Shown here: positions 15,267 through 24,207 of the stretch, one piece after another | Layout of the letters: each line of letters begins with the position of its first letter | How positions within the stretch are numbered: the stretch's first letter is position 1 | Assembly: GCA_035542155.1 (NCBI GenBank) | Contig: DATKLX010000083.1 | Coordinates: 1 to 30,181 of the forward strand | Direction: 5' to 3' | Length of the DNA: 30,181 nt | DNA from: DATKLX01 sp035542155 | Lineage (GTDB): Bacteria > Chloroflexota > Anaerolineae > Anaerolineales > Anaerolineaceae | The notes under the pieces: generated by a model | Databases searched by the model: none | The model's input: only the letters and a program-made list of their open reading frames with translations | Told to the model about the DNA's origin: nothing | Translations under genes and position numbers: made by a program

Positions 15267-16380
15267 ATGCAAGACTTGATCGATCGCCTGCAAAAGAGCG
15301 AAGAAGCAATCCAGAATTTACTGGTGCATCTTTGACTTACCCGCCAAAAAATCCGAACTGAGACGCCTGGAAAAAGAATCAGAGGATCCGAACCTCTGGA
15401 ACGATCGCGATCACGCCCAGAAGTTAATGAAAAACCTGGCCGACCTGAGGGAAGAAATCGAGGGCTGGGAGGGGATCGAAAAACGCATCCGTGATACGCT
15501 CGAGCTGGCAGAGCTGGGGGATGAAAGCCTGCGGCCAGATCTGGAACCGGAAGTCGCAGCCATTGAAAACGAAGTAACCCAACGCGAGTTGGCGACGCTC
15601 CTCTCCGGCCCCTACGATAAAGGCAACGCCATCCTGACCATTAACTCTGGCGCGGGTGGGACCGACTCGCAGGACTGGGCGGCCATGCTGCAACGCATGT
15701 ACCTGCGCTGGGCGGAGCAACACGGTTATCAGACCGAAATCCTCGATTTCAGCGAAGGGGAAGAAGCCGGGATCAAAACTGTCACCATCGCGGTCAACGG
15801 CCGCTACGCCTACGGTTATCTACGCGCGGAAAAAGGCGTCCACCGCCTCGTCCGCCTCTCCCCATTTGACTCGGCTCACCGCCGGCATACATCATTCGCT
15901 CAGGTGGAGGTACTTCCTGAAGTTAACGACGACAACGAGATCGAGATTAACCCGGATGAGCTGCGCATCGATATTTACAAATCGAGCGGCGCTGGTGGCC
16001 AGAACGTGCAGAAGAACGCCACCGCGGTACGCATCACCCACCTTCCCACCGGCCTGGTAGTCTCCTGCCAAAACGAGCGCTCCCAGATGCAAAACCGCGA
16101 GAACGCCATGCGTGTGCTCAAGGCCCGCCTGCTGGAGATCAAGCAGGAGGAGCAAAACAAGCAACTGGCCGAGCTGCGTGGGGAATATGTGAAAACGGAG
16201 TGGGGCAGCCAGATCCGGTCCTACGTGCTGCATCCATACCAGATGGTCAAGGACCATCGCACCGAGTACGAGATGGGAAACACCGCGGCCGTCCTGGATG
16301 GCGACCTGGATGGGTTCATCGAAGCCTACCTGCGCAGTAATGCCGCGGCCAGGAACGGAAGCTCATCTAACGTAAACTAG
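15267..16380 (+). CDS. prfB: Peptide chain release factor 2, with programmed +1 frameshift
   Basis: Releases finished proteins at UGA and UAA. The gene is split: ATG 15267 (AAGGAG upstream) opens a 22-codon frame MQDLIDRLQKSEEAIQNLL-VHL that stops at UGA 15333-15335, and the rest continues in the +1 frame from GAC 15334 (DLPAKKSELRRLEKESEDPN). Joining 15267-15332 to 15334-16380 gives 370 residues, the normal RF2 length. The product contains SPF (198-200), the RF2 stop-recognition tripeptide, and GGQ (243-245) in SGAGGQNVQKN, the catalytic motif. A plain frame call would start wrongly at ATG 15427 and lose 53 residues. It is the last gene of the rlmN-ftsY-prfB series, with 5 bp to the convergent tex gene and no hairpin in between. 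Confidence 0.96.
15330..15336 (+). promoter_or_regulatory. RF2 autoregulatory +1 frameshift site
   Basis: CTT TGA C: the slippery leucine codon, in-frame UGA and following C, as in classical prfB genes. When RF2 is scarce the ribosome slips +1 on CUU-U and makes full-length RF2. The bases three nucleotides upstream, where an AGGGGG stimulator usually lies, read CTGGTG and would pair poorly with 16S rRNA. Confidence 0.95.
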
Positions 16381-16385
16381 AAACA

Positions 16386-18515
16386 TTACGAGCAGTATCT
16401 CAACGCGATCCTGCCGCGATCGATCTCAACCTTTAAAATCTCGACGGTGATCACATCCCCCACCGAGAGCTTCGTCCCTCCGGGGATCTGGCTGCGGTGC
16501 ACCAAACCATCCTGCTTCACGCCAATATCCACAAAAATCCCGAAATCGACTACGTTGCGTACGGTGCCTTTGAGCTCCATCCCTGGCGCCAGGTCCTCCA
16601 TTTTCAGCACGTCACTGCGCAGGATCGGAACGGGGAGATCCAGGCGAGGATCACGCCCAGGCCGGATCAATTGCTCAAGGATATCCATCAGGGTGAGAAC
16701 CCCGATGTTCAGAGCTTCAGCCAGGTGGGTGATAGAATAGTGTTTTTGGAGGCTCTCCAGCGCAGCGCTGCGCCCGGCCAGGTTGCCCTTCAAGTTCAGA
16801 CCAGCCATCTCGAGCAGCCTTTCTGCCGCCGGGTAGCTCTCCGGGTGGATAGCGCTGGCGTCGAAGGGATGCTCCCCGTCGCGGATGCGTAAAAACCCCG
16901 CGGCCTGCTCGAACGCCTTGGGTCCCAGGGTTGGCACCTTCTTCAGCGCCTGGCGGTTTCTGAACGGCCCATTCTCATCGCGGTACTGGACGATTTTTTC
17001 AGCCAGTTTGGGTCCGATCCCGGCCACATAGGTCAATAACGCCGGCGATGCCGTATTCACGTCCACCCCCACCCGGTTAACCGCGCTTTCGACCACCCCC
17101 GTCAGCGCTTTTTCGAGGAGCGGCTGGTCCACGTCGTGCTGGTAAAGGCCCACTCCGATCGATTTCGGGTCGATTTTGACCAGCTCCGCCAGGGGATCCT
17201 GGATTCTGCGCGCGATCGAAACCGCACCGCGCAGGCTGACATCCAGGTTTGGAAGCTCGGCCCTGGCAAGAGGGCTGGCGCTGTAGACGCTGGCGCCGGA
17301 CTCATTGGCGATCACATATCGAACGCCAGGGCATCGTTCGATCAGCTCCGCGACGAGTGCCTCGGTCTCCCGCGAAGCCGTCCCATTCCCGATCGAGACC
17401 AGGGATATGCCGTGCTGATTCACCCACTTTTCCAGGTCGTCGAGAGATCTGGCTTTCTGGTTCTGGGGCTCGTGCGGATAAATGGTACCCGTGTCCAACA
17501 CTTTACCGGTTGGATCGACGATGGCAACCTTACAGCCCGTGCGGTATCCCGGGTCGAGGCCCAGCACCGTGTGTCCAACAAGCGGCGGTTGTAGAAGCAG
17601 GGCTTTCAGGTTGTCCGCAAAAACCCGGATGGCGTGCTGCTCCGCCTGCTCCTGCAGCGATCGGCGCACGTCCCGCTCGATTGCGGGAAGGAGCAGGCGC
17701 GCAAGGCTGTCTTCCGCTGCGAGCTTTAACTGGTCGGCGAAAATGGAACGACGAACCGGTCGGAACACCGCGTCGATGGCTCCCCAGGTGTCGCGATCGG
17801 ATACAAGCAGCACCGCCCGTAGAACCTTTTCCGCTTCTCCGCGTTGGATAGCCAGAACCTGGTGCGGGCGCAGTATTTCCACACGTCCCTCGAACTGGTA
17901 ATAGGTCTCGTATACCCTGCGGGGATCCTCAGCCGCTGAGATTTTTTCCGTCCGCAGCATGCCCCACTTCAGCGCCTTTTCTCGCAGCGACTGGCGCACC
18001 TGTGGGTGATCGCTGATCACCTCGGCGACGATATCTCTCGCGCCAGCCAGTGCATCATCCTGGGAAGGAACCTCAGAGCTGAGGTACGGCCTGGCTACCT
18101 GTTCCAGCGTCTGGTTCGTGAGCGTCTGCGCCAGGATCAATTGGGCCAGGCCTTCCAGGCCTTTTTCACGGGCAATGCTGGCGCGGGTGCGCCGCCTGGG
18201 TTTGAAAGGCTGGTAAAGATCCTCCAGTTCGGTGCGCGTCTCCGCGGCGAGGATTTGTTTGTGTAGCTCGGGAACCAGCTTCCCCTGGGATTCGATTGAC
18301 TCGAGCACCGTCGTACGGCGCTCATCCAGAGCGCGCAAATTTTCCAAATTCTCTACCAGCAGGCGGATTTGTTCTTCATCCAGGTTGCCAGTGACTTCTT
18401 TCCGATAGCGGGCGATAAACGGCAGGGTGTTCCCGGCATCCAGCAGCTCGATCGTCGCTGCCACCTGCCGCGGTTGAACGTTGATCTTTTGCGCGATAAC
18501 CTGTTCGTATGCCAT
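16386..18515 (-). CDS. tex: Tex-family RNA-binding transcription accessory protein
   Basis: Nucleic-acid-binding housekeeping protein linked to transcription and RNA metabolism (Tex/SPT6 core). The order is clear: Tex N-terminal helical domain (1-190, with NTLPFIARYRKEVTGNLDEEQ), a YqgF/RNase H-like domain (about 310-450, from VLGLDPGYRTGCKVAIVD), a helix-hairpin-helix region (about 485-560, NTASPALLTYVAGIGPKLAEKI), and an S1 domain (about 640-709, GTVRNVVDFGIFVDIGVKQDG). It ends ALRYCS directly after the S1 fold, so it lacks the basic tail many Tex proteins carry; 709 residues is at the short end. Its ATG overlaps the pfkA stop codon by one base (TGATG), so translation is coupled to pfkA. 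It converges on prfB, with stop codons 5 bp apart. Confidence 0.96.
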   Translation of the reverse strand: MAYEQVIAQKINVQPRQVAATIELLDAGNTLPFIARYRKEVTGNLDEEQIRLLVENLENLRALDERRTTVLESIESQGKLVPELHKQILAAETRTELEDLYQPFKPRRRTRASIAREKGLEGLAQLILAQTLTNQTLEQVARPYLSSEVPSQDDALAGARDIVAEVISDHPQVRQSLREKALKWGMLRTEKISAAEDPRRVYETYYQFEGRVEILRPHQVLAIQRGEAEKVLRAVLLVSDRDTWGAIDAVFRPVRRSIFADQLKLAAEDSLARLLLPAIERDVRRSLQEQAEQHAIRVFADNLKALLLQPPLVGHTVLGLDPGYRTGCKVAIVDPTGKVLDTGTIYPHEPQNQKARSLDDLEKWVNQHGISLVSIGNGTASRETEALVAELIERCPGVRYVIANESGASVYSASPLARAELPNLDVSLRGAVSIARRIQDPLAELVKIDPKSIGVGLYQHDVDQPLLEKALTGVVESAVNRVGVDVNTASPALLTYVAGIGPKLAEKIVQYRDENGPFRNRQALKKVPTLGPKAFEQAAGFLRIRDGEHPFDASAIHPESYPAAERLLEMAGLNLKGNLAGRSAALESLQKHYSITHLAEALNIGVLTLMDILEQLIRPGRDPRLDLPVPILRSDVLKMEDLAPGMELKGTVRNVVDFGIFVDIGVKQDGLVHRSQIPGGTKLSVGDVITVEILKVEIDRGRIALRYCS

Positions 18516-19489
18516 CAGCGGTCTAAAACCTGGGCGAGCTCCATCAGGCGTAGATCGAGGGGTTTTTTGTTACCCGCCACGACATTCAACGGTGTGGGGA
18601 CGATCTCGCCTTTCTGAAGCCCGACCAGCACGCCTAAATTACCGCTGGCAAGCTGTTCGATCGCCGCAGCGCCGAGCCGGCTGGCCAGGATCCGGTCGAA
18701 TGCTCCCGGATTCCCACCCCGTTGAACGTGACCGAGTATGGTCACCCGTAAATCGAAACCCAACCGGTCATGATGCTCCTGGAAATAGGCCTCCAGCTTC
18801 TGGGCATTGTAGGTCGCCCCCTCCGCCACCACGATCACAGCGTGAGCCTTTCCCTTGTCATATGCTTCATTGATGACATCGGCCAGCGTTTCAGGGTTTG
18901 TTTCCACCTCTGGAATGACTACAGCTTCGGCCCCGCCGGCGATGCCAGTCATCAGGGCCAGATAGCCACATTCTCTTCCCATCACTTCTAGAAGGAAGGC
19001 TCGCTGGTGAGAACTCGCCGTGATTTTTAACCGGTCCAGCGCTTCGAGGGCGACGTTCAAGGCAGTATCCACCCCGATCGTCATATCCGAGCCATACAGG
19101 TCGTTATCGATGGTGGAAGCGATCCCCACCACCGGAAACCCAAGTTCAGCCAGGGCGTTCGACCCTGTCTGGGAACCGTTACCGCCGATCACCACCAGGG
19201 CATCGATCTTTCGCCCCTCCAGAATACGGATCGCCTGCTTCTGGCCTTCTTTGGTCCGGAATTCTGGACAGCGGGCGCTGCCCAGAAATGTCCCTCCACG
19301 TTGGATGATCCCGCTGACATCGCGGGCATTGAAGGGCGGTGTCATATCCCCGGTGATCAAGCCGGCATAGCCATGGTTGACGCCAATCACTTCCCATCCC
19401 TGATCCAATCCGGTTCGGGTGACCGCACGGATGGCCGCGTTCATCCCTGGCGCGTCACCCCCACTTGTCAAAACAGCGATCCGTTTCAT
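18515..19489 (-). CDS. pfkA: 6-phosphofructokinase (PfkA family)
   Basis: Phosphorylates fructose 6-phosphate in glycolysis. 324 residues, the size of bacterial ATP-PFK. Motifs: TSGGDAPGMNA at the N-terminus, GGTFLGSARCPEF, the catalytic STIDNDLYGSDMTIG (D129 equals E. coli D127), EVMGRECGYLAL, and GHVQRGGNPGAFDRILA. The nucleotide site reads GGNGSQTGS: the Mg-binding Asp of the GGDGS motif (E. coli D103) is Asn104 here, while the following Gly, typical of ATP rather than PPi enzymes, is kept. Phosphoryl donor therefore probably ATP, but this should not be taken as certain. The start at 19489 has AGGAGG 8 nt upstream. A TACAAT-like -10 lies on the minus strand at 19525-19520. tex follows with overlapping codons. 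Confidence 0.94.
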   Translation of the reverse strand: MKRIAVLTSGGDAPGMNAAIRAVTRTGLDQGWEVIGVNHGYAGLITGDMTPPFNARDVSGIIQRGGTFLGSARCPEFRTKEGQKQAIRILEGRKIDALVVIGGNGSQTGSNALAELGFPVVGIASTIDNDLYGSDMTIGVDTALNVALEALDRLKITASSHQRAFLLEVMGRECGYLALMTGIAGGAEAVVIPEVETNPETLADVINEAYDKGKAHAVIVVAEGATYNAQKLEAYFQEHHDRLGFDLRVTILGHVQRGGNPGAFDRILASRLGAAAIEQLASGNLGVLVGLQKGEIVPTPLNVVAGNKKPLDLRLMELAQVLDR

Positions 19490-19686
19490 TTGTTGTCCTC
19501 CTGAGGTCGATTCGCAAAAATTGTATCACGGAAGTCATAGGAAGACCTATTACATCCTTCCTGTTTCTCCGGAGAACCACCTGACCTGGGTTACAATGGA
19601 ATTGCCGAAGTACTCTGCTTTTCCAACCTGAACTGCCCGTTGCACATAACAAATTTTCTCGGGAAACGCATCCGAAGGAATGGAAA

Positions 19687-21771
19687 ATGACGGCGTACCG
19701 CATCGAAAAACATCCTATTCTACCCATCCCATTTCGCGAAGAAATCCCATTTTTCTGGAAAGAGCAGGAGCTGACAGCCTACAAAGGTGAAACCATAGCT
19801 TCCGCTTTGTTTTCCCACGGCATCCGCATCTTCGGTCACCATCATAAAGATGGGTCTCCCCAGGGGATTTTCTGCGCCAACGGACAGTGCGCCCAGTGTA
19901 TGGTCCTGGCCGGGGGCAGGCCGGTAAAATCCTGCATTGAGCTCGTTCAGCCCGGGATGGCTGTGAGCCCGGTCGAAGGTTTTCCCGAACTGCCTGTTGT
20001 CTCCGAACTGCCCGGGCTGGATCCCATTGAAGAGCTTTCGGTCCCCGTCCTGATCATCGGCGGCGGACCGGCGGGAATGTCAGCCGCCATCGAGCTGGGG
20101 AAACTGGGGATCCAGGCCTTGCTTGTGGACGATAAGCACCGTCTGGGCGGAAAACTGGTTCTGCAGACCCACCGCTTTTTTGGTTCGACGAAGGCCGTTT
20201 ATGCCGGTACGCGCGGGATCGATATCGCCGCCAAACTGGAAAAAGTAGTCCGGTCCTTTTCCTGTGTGGATGTCTGGCTGCACAGCACCGCCCTGGCGGT
20301 TTTCAGCGACCAAAAAGTAGGCATCCTCAAGGATGGCAGCCAGTACGTTCTGGTCACGCCGCAGGTACTGCTGGTCGCCTCAGGCGCGCGGGAAAAGTTT
20401 CTGGCGTTTCCCGGAAATACCCTGCCCGGGGTGTACGGGGCAGGCGCGTTCCAGACCCTGGTCAATCGAGATCTGGTCCGGCCGGCGGAGCGCCTTTTCA
20501 TCGTCGGTGGCGGAAACGTCGGCCTGATCGCCGGCTATCATGCGCTCCAGGCGGGTATCGAGGTCGTTGGGCTGGTCGAAGTACTCCCAGAATGCGGCGG
20601 GTACAGGGTGCACAAAGATAAACTGGCGCGCATGGGCGTACCCATCTATACCTCGCATACCATCCTGAGCGCCGATGGGTCCGAAGCGGTCGAATCGGTA
20701 ACGATCGCCCGGGTGAACGAGAAATTTCAACCAGTCCCCGGCAGTGAAAAATCCTTTGCCTGCGACAGTGTGCTGATCGCGGTCGGGCTCGACCCGGTCG
20801 ATGAGTTTTACCAGAAAGCTCGCCAGTTTGGGATGACCGCCTTTGCCGCCGGCGATGCCGAGGAAATCGCCGAGGCTTCCGCCGCAATGGTTTCGGGCAA
20901 GATCAAGGGATTGGAAATCGCTCGAACGCTTGGCTCGGGGGAGGTCGTTGTTCCAGAAGAATGGTACCACACAGCGGAAATCCTGAAATCGAAACCGGGT
21001 GATCTCCAGGTGCAGGACCTGGTCGAGTTTAGCGGCGGCGCGGGACCGGTGATCCACTGTACCCAGGAAATTCCCTGTAACCCTTGCGCGGCAGTTTGCC
21101 CTCAGAAACTGATCCAGATCGACCCCGAAGATATCCGCAAGATCCCCGTCTACCTGGGCTCGAGCCAATCTTGTAAGGTCTGCATGATTTGCGTGGCCAA
21201 ATGCCCCGGCCTTGCGATCACGTTGGTCGATGACCGCGCCGCTGACCTGGAGCCAATCGTATCGATCCCCTACGAATATACAGATGATTTGCTGCAAGAA
21301 GGCGATCTGGTCACGGTTCTCGATACCACCGGGCAACCCCTGGGAAAGCTTCCGGTTTTCCAGGTAGCTACCCTACCCAAAGGTGACCGGACCCGTTTGC
21401 TGAAGGTCCGCGCTCCTCGGGAGATCGCCAGCCAGATCGCCGGGATCCAGATCCAGGATCAGGAGCTCGTCCAGCCCCTCGACCGGTACGTCCGGCGAAT
21501 CAAAGATGACACGATCATCTGCCGCTGCGAGCGGGTCACCGCCGGCGAGATCCGGGCTAGGATCCGCCTGGGATACCGGGATATGAACGAGCTCAAGGCG
21601 ATCACCCGGGCGGGGATGGGTTCCTGCGGATCGAAGACCTGCAGAAGCCTGATTCTGCGCCTGTTTCGAGAAGAAGGCGTCCCTGGATGGGAGGTGACCG
21701 AGATGACCCGCCGGCCTCTGTTTGTTGAAGTGCCGCTCGGGGTTTTTGCCGGAGCCAAAAGCCATGAATGA
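19687..21771 (+). CDS. Multi-cluster iron-sulfur flavoprotein (fused HcnA/HcnB-like electron-transfer subunit)
   Basis: Large electron-transfer subunit of an amino-acid or opine-type dehydrogenase. Order: N-terminal [2Fe-2S] domain (about 10-95) with C63, C68, C71 and C83; FAD site IIGGGPAGMSAAIELG (123-138); second dinucleotide fold FIVGGGNVGLIAGYHAL (271-287); two ferredoxin-like [4Fe-4S] motifs (C458/C464/C467/C471 and C496/C499/C502/C506); and a C-terminal BFD-type [2Fe-2S] domain with C612-x-C614 and C647-x4-C652. In HcnABC, octopine oxidase and dye-linked proline dehydrogenase systems these parts sit on separate or smaller subunits. No signal peptide, so cytoplasmic. ATG 19687 has AAGGAA 6 nt upstream. 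The next gene starts 8 nt inside it and encodes the matching DAO-type catalytic subunit. Substrate unknown. Confidence 0.9.
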   Translation: MTAYRIEKHPILPIPFREEIPFFWKEQELTAYKGETIASALFSHGIRIFGHHHKDGSPQGIFCANGQCAQCMVLAGGRPVKSCIELVQPGMAVSPVEGFPELPVVSELPGLDPIEELSVPVLIIGGGPAGMSAAIELGKLGIQALLVDDKHRLGGKLVLQTHRFFGSTKAVYAGTRGIDIAAKLEKVVRSFSCVDVWLHSTALAVFSDQKVGILKDGSQYVLVTPQVLLVASGAREKFLAFPGNTLPGVYGAGAFQTLVNRDLVRPAERLFIVGGGNVGLIAGYHALQAGIEVVGLVEVLPECGGYRVHKDKLARMGVPIYTSHTILSADGSEAVESVTIARVNEKFQPVPGSEKSFACDSVLIAVGLDPVDEFYQKARQFGMTAFAAGDAEEIAEASAAMVSGKIKGLEIARTLGSGEVVVPEEWYHTAEILKSKPGDLQVQDLVEFSGGAGPVIHCTQEIPCNPCAAVCPQKLIQIDPEDIRKIPVYLGSSQSCKVCMICVAKCPGLAITLVDDRAADLEPIVSIPYEYTDDLLQEGDLVTVLDTTGQPLGKLPVFQVATLPKGDRTRLLKVRAPREIASQIAGIQIQDQELVQPLDRYVRRIKDDTIICRCERVTAGEIRARIRLGYRDMNELKAITRAGMGSCGSKTCRSLILRLFREEGVPGWEVTEMTRRPLFVEVPLGVFAGAKSHE

Positions 21772-22930
21772 AGCGCCCGTTTCCACATTTGACACGATTG
21801 TCATCGGCGCCGGTTCGATCGGGGCTCCCATCGCTTTCTATCTGTCGCGGACCGGCCTACGCACGCTGGTCCTTGATTCCACCCCCAGCGTAGGCCAGGG
21901 CTCAAATAAGAAAGCTATCGGCGGGATCCGCGCGACCCATTCTGATCCAGCCAAAATCCGCCTTTGCCTGCGCAGTATCGACATTTTTTCGACCTGGAAG
22001 GAAGTCTATGGCGACGACATCGAGTGGATTGAATGTGGTTATTCCTTCGTCGCTTACCGCGAACAGGAAGAAAATACACTCAAGGATTTGCTGGCGATCC
22101 AGCACTCGTATGGATTGAAGAACTTCTGGCTGGACCGGAATAATTTATTGGAGTTGATCCCAGATCTCAACCCTGAGAATCTGATCGGGGGGACTTATTC
22201 GCCTTTGGATGGAAGCGCGTCGCCTCTCCTGGCGATTCACGCCTTCTTCCAGCATGCCCGCGAGAATGGTGCGGAATTCAATTTCAATGAAACAGTCACC
22301 GGGGTTGTTGCGGAACGTGGTAAAGTCCGTGGGGTCATCACGAACCGGGGAGTTTATCATGCTCCGGTGGTAATCAACGCCGCAGGTGCCTATGCCGACG
22401 CGGTCAGCCGGCTGGTTGGGATGAGCGTCCCGGTCCGGCCGGACTGCCACGAGGCTGCGATCACCGAAGCGGTAGCGCCTTTCCTCAAGCCGATGGTGGT
22501 CGATATTCGCCCCGCATCCGGATCGACGAATTATTATTTCTACCAGCACTCGACCGGGCAAATCGTCTTCTGCATCACACCCAGTCCCCAGATCTGGGGC
22601 GATAACACCCTCGAAACCAGCCAGTTCCTCCCCATGGTTGCCAGGCGCATGGTCCAGATCATGCCCAGGCTGAAGAATATCCGCGTCCGCCGGACCTGGC
22701 GGGGCCTGTACCCAATGACCCCGGACGGCTTTCCGATTGTGGGCTGGTCGCGGGAGGTGGAAGGGTATTTCATCGCGGTGGGGATGTGCGGCCAGGGGTT
22801 TATGCTTGGCCCCGGCCTGGGCGAGCTGATTTCCCGCATGGTGACCGGGGATCTTGAGGCCGAAGACCAACAGGTACTGGATTTTCTTTCTCCATATCGC
22901 CAGTTTGTCGGTCAGGAGAAGTTGAAGTAA
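21764..22930 (+). CDS. FAD-dependent amine/amino acid dehydrogenase (DAO family, SoxB/HcnC-like)
   Basis: Catalytic flavoprotein that oxidises a C-N bond of a secondary or D-amino acid and passes electrons to the upstream iron-sulfur subunit. 388 residues: FAD motif TIVIGAGSIGAPIAFYLS (11-28), the conserved KKAIGGIRATHSDPAKIRL, VVINAAGAYADAVSRL in mid-chain, and a C-terminal block GLYPMTPDGFPIVGWS with GMCGQGFMLGPGLGEL, all as in sarcosine oxidase beta, HcnC and dye-linked proline dehydrogenase beta subunits. The start is ATG 21764, overlapping the previous gene by 8 nt; a frame extension to ATG 21722 lies wholly in the upstream gene and before the FAD strand. Candidate substrates from the family are proline, hydroxyproline, sarcosine, glycine or opines; sequence does not decide. 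Confidence 0.93.
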   Translation: MNEAPVSTFDTIVIGAGSIGAPIAFYLSRTGLRTLVLDSTPSVGQGSNKKAIGGIRATHSDPAKIRLCLRSIDIFSTWKEVYGDDIEWIECGYSFVAYREQEENTLKDLLAIQHSYGLKNFWLDRNNLLELIPDLNPENLIGGTYSPLDGSASPLLAIHAFFQHARENGAEFNFNETVTGVVAERGKVRGVITNRGVYHAPVVINAAGAYADAVSRLVGMSVPVRPDCHEAAITEAVAPFLKPMVVDIRPASGSTNYYFYQHSTGQIVFCITPSPQIWGDNTLETSQFLPMVARRMVQIMPRLKNIRVRRTWRGLYPMTPDGFPIVGWSREVEGYFIAVGMCGQGFMLGPGLGELISRMVTGDLEAEDQQVLDFLSPYRQFVGQEKLK

Positions 22931-22972
22931 AATACCCCGGAAGACCCAAATCATCAAGTATTGGAGGGAGAC

Positions 22973-24082
22973 ATGGCGACCGAGGATGCGGTTTTATTGC
23001 CCGCCGAGCAGCTTCACCAGTTTATGACTGATGTCTTCTGCTTCGCGGGAGTGCCTGCCGGGGATGCAAAAATCGTCGCTGATGTATTAATTGCGTCGGA
23101 TCTGCGTGGAATCGAATCACATGGCGTCCAGCGGCTGCGCATGTATTACGACCGGATCAAGGCGGGGATCCTCCAACCCGTCACCCGGCCTGAAACGGTC
23201 AAGGAAAGCCCAACGACCGCGGTCATTGATGGTCATGATGGCATGGGTCATGTCATAGGCGTCCATTCGATGAATTTGGCCGTTCAAAAAGCCAGGGATT
23301 TCGGGATGGGCGCCGTTGCAGTGCGTAACTCCAGCCATTTTGGCATCGCGGGTTATTACGCGTTGATGGCTGTCCGAGCAGGGATGATTGGATTGGTCGT
23401 GACCAACACTCGCCCCTCAATTGCGCCGACGTTTGGGGTCCAACCCCTTCTGGGGACCAATCCCATCGCTTTTGGCGCCCCAACCGATGAAGACTGCCCC
23501 TATCTATTCGATGCAGCTACCTCGATCATCCAGCGCGGGAAGGTGGAGGTGCTCGCCAGGGCGAAGAAACCAGCCAGCCCTGGTTGGGTTATCAACCAGG
23601 TGGGCCAGCCCGCCACTGACGCGGATGAAATCCTGAAGGGATTAAATAAAGACACTCATTCGCTGCTCCCGATCGGCGGCTACGGAGAGCAGTTCGGCGG
23701 GCATAAAGGATACGGACTTTCAACAGTTGTGGAAATCCTATCTGCATCGCTTCAAATGGGATTATTCTTGCACAACCTGATGGGCATCGACGAAAACGGC
23801 AAAGCCCGCCCGCACCGCATCGGCCACTTCTTTATGGCGGTGAACATCGAAAACTTCCTCCCCCTGGCAGAATTCAGAAAAACCACCGGAGAGATCCTTC
23901 GCGAGCTGCGCTCCTCCCGCAAAGCTCCGGGAGAAAAAAGGATTTATACGGCTAACGAAAAGGAATATGAGAATGAGTTTAGAGTGCGCAGAGAGGGTGT
24001 CCCCATTATTGCGGATCTTCAGAAGGATTTGATCTATTTACGCAACGAGGCTGGTCTTTTCCAGTACCAGTTTCCCTTTTAA
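22973..24082 (+). CDS. Ldh2/MDH-family NAD(P)H-dependent 2-oxoacid or imine reductase
   Basis: Member of the malate/L-lactate dehydrogenase type-2 family, whose members reduce 2-oxoacids, delta-1-pyrroline-2-carboxylate or ureidoglycolate using NAD(P)H. 369 residues. Conserved elements: SDLRGIESHGVQRL with the family His (H50), AVRNSSHFGIAGYYAL with H122, GTNPIAFGAP, the FDAATSIIQRGKVE block, and GGHKGYGLSTVVE. ATG 22973 follows GGAGGG within 2-5 nt; a TTG in the same frame 12 nt upstream overlaps that site. It is 42 bp after the DAO gene in the same direction, so probably in the same operon, ending in a hairpin. Next to an amino acid dehydrogenase, an imino-acid (pyrroline-2-carboxylate) or oxoacid reductase role is reasonable but inferred. 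Confidence 0.92.
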   Translation: MATEDAVLLPAEQLHQFMTDVFCFAGVPAGDAKIVADVLIASDLRGIESHGVQRLRMYYDRIKAGILQPVTRPETVKESPTTAVIDGHDGMGHVIGVHSMNLAVQKARDFGMGAVAVRNSSHFGIAGYYALMAVRAGMIGLVVTNTRPSIAPTFGVQPLLGTNPIAFGAPTDEDCPYLFDAATSIIQRGKVEVLARAKKPASPGWVINQVGQPATDADEILKGLNKDTHSLLPIGGYGEQFGGHKGYGLSTVVEILSASLQMGLFLHNLMGIDENGKARPHRIGHFFMAVNIENFLPLAEFRKTTGEILRELRSSRKAPGEKRIYTANEKEYENEFRVRREGVPIIADLQKDLIYLRNEAGLFQYQFPF

Positions 24083-24108
24083 GAAATACAAGGTCGCTCA
24101 TTTTTCTG

Positions 24109-24136
24109 GAGCGGAGATTTTTATCGACCTCCGCTC
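24109..24136 (+). terminator. Hairpin ending the oxidoreductase operon
   Basis: GAGCGGAG (24109-24116), 12-nt loop, CTCCGCTC (24129-24136), followed by TTCACGTTTATTT. An 8-bp GC-rich stem, 27 nt past the Ldh2 stop; the T tract is interrupted. Confidence 0.55.
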
Positions 24137-24207
24137 TTCACGTTTATTTACCTGCTGCATACAATTTTTTGATCGAGGATTTTATTTTTGGATTTTAAGG
24201 AGACGCC

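Noticed and set aside
15427..16380. prfB read as a 317-residue gene starting at ATG 15427
   Set aside because: The 5' part with ribosome site, 22 codons and CTT TGA C frameshift site shows the true start at 15267.
20380..21336. 318-codon minus-strand frame opposite the Fe-S flavoprotein
   Set aside because: Shadow of a gene with conserved FAD and cluster motifs.
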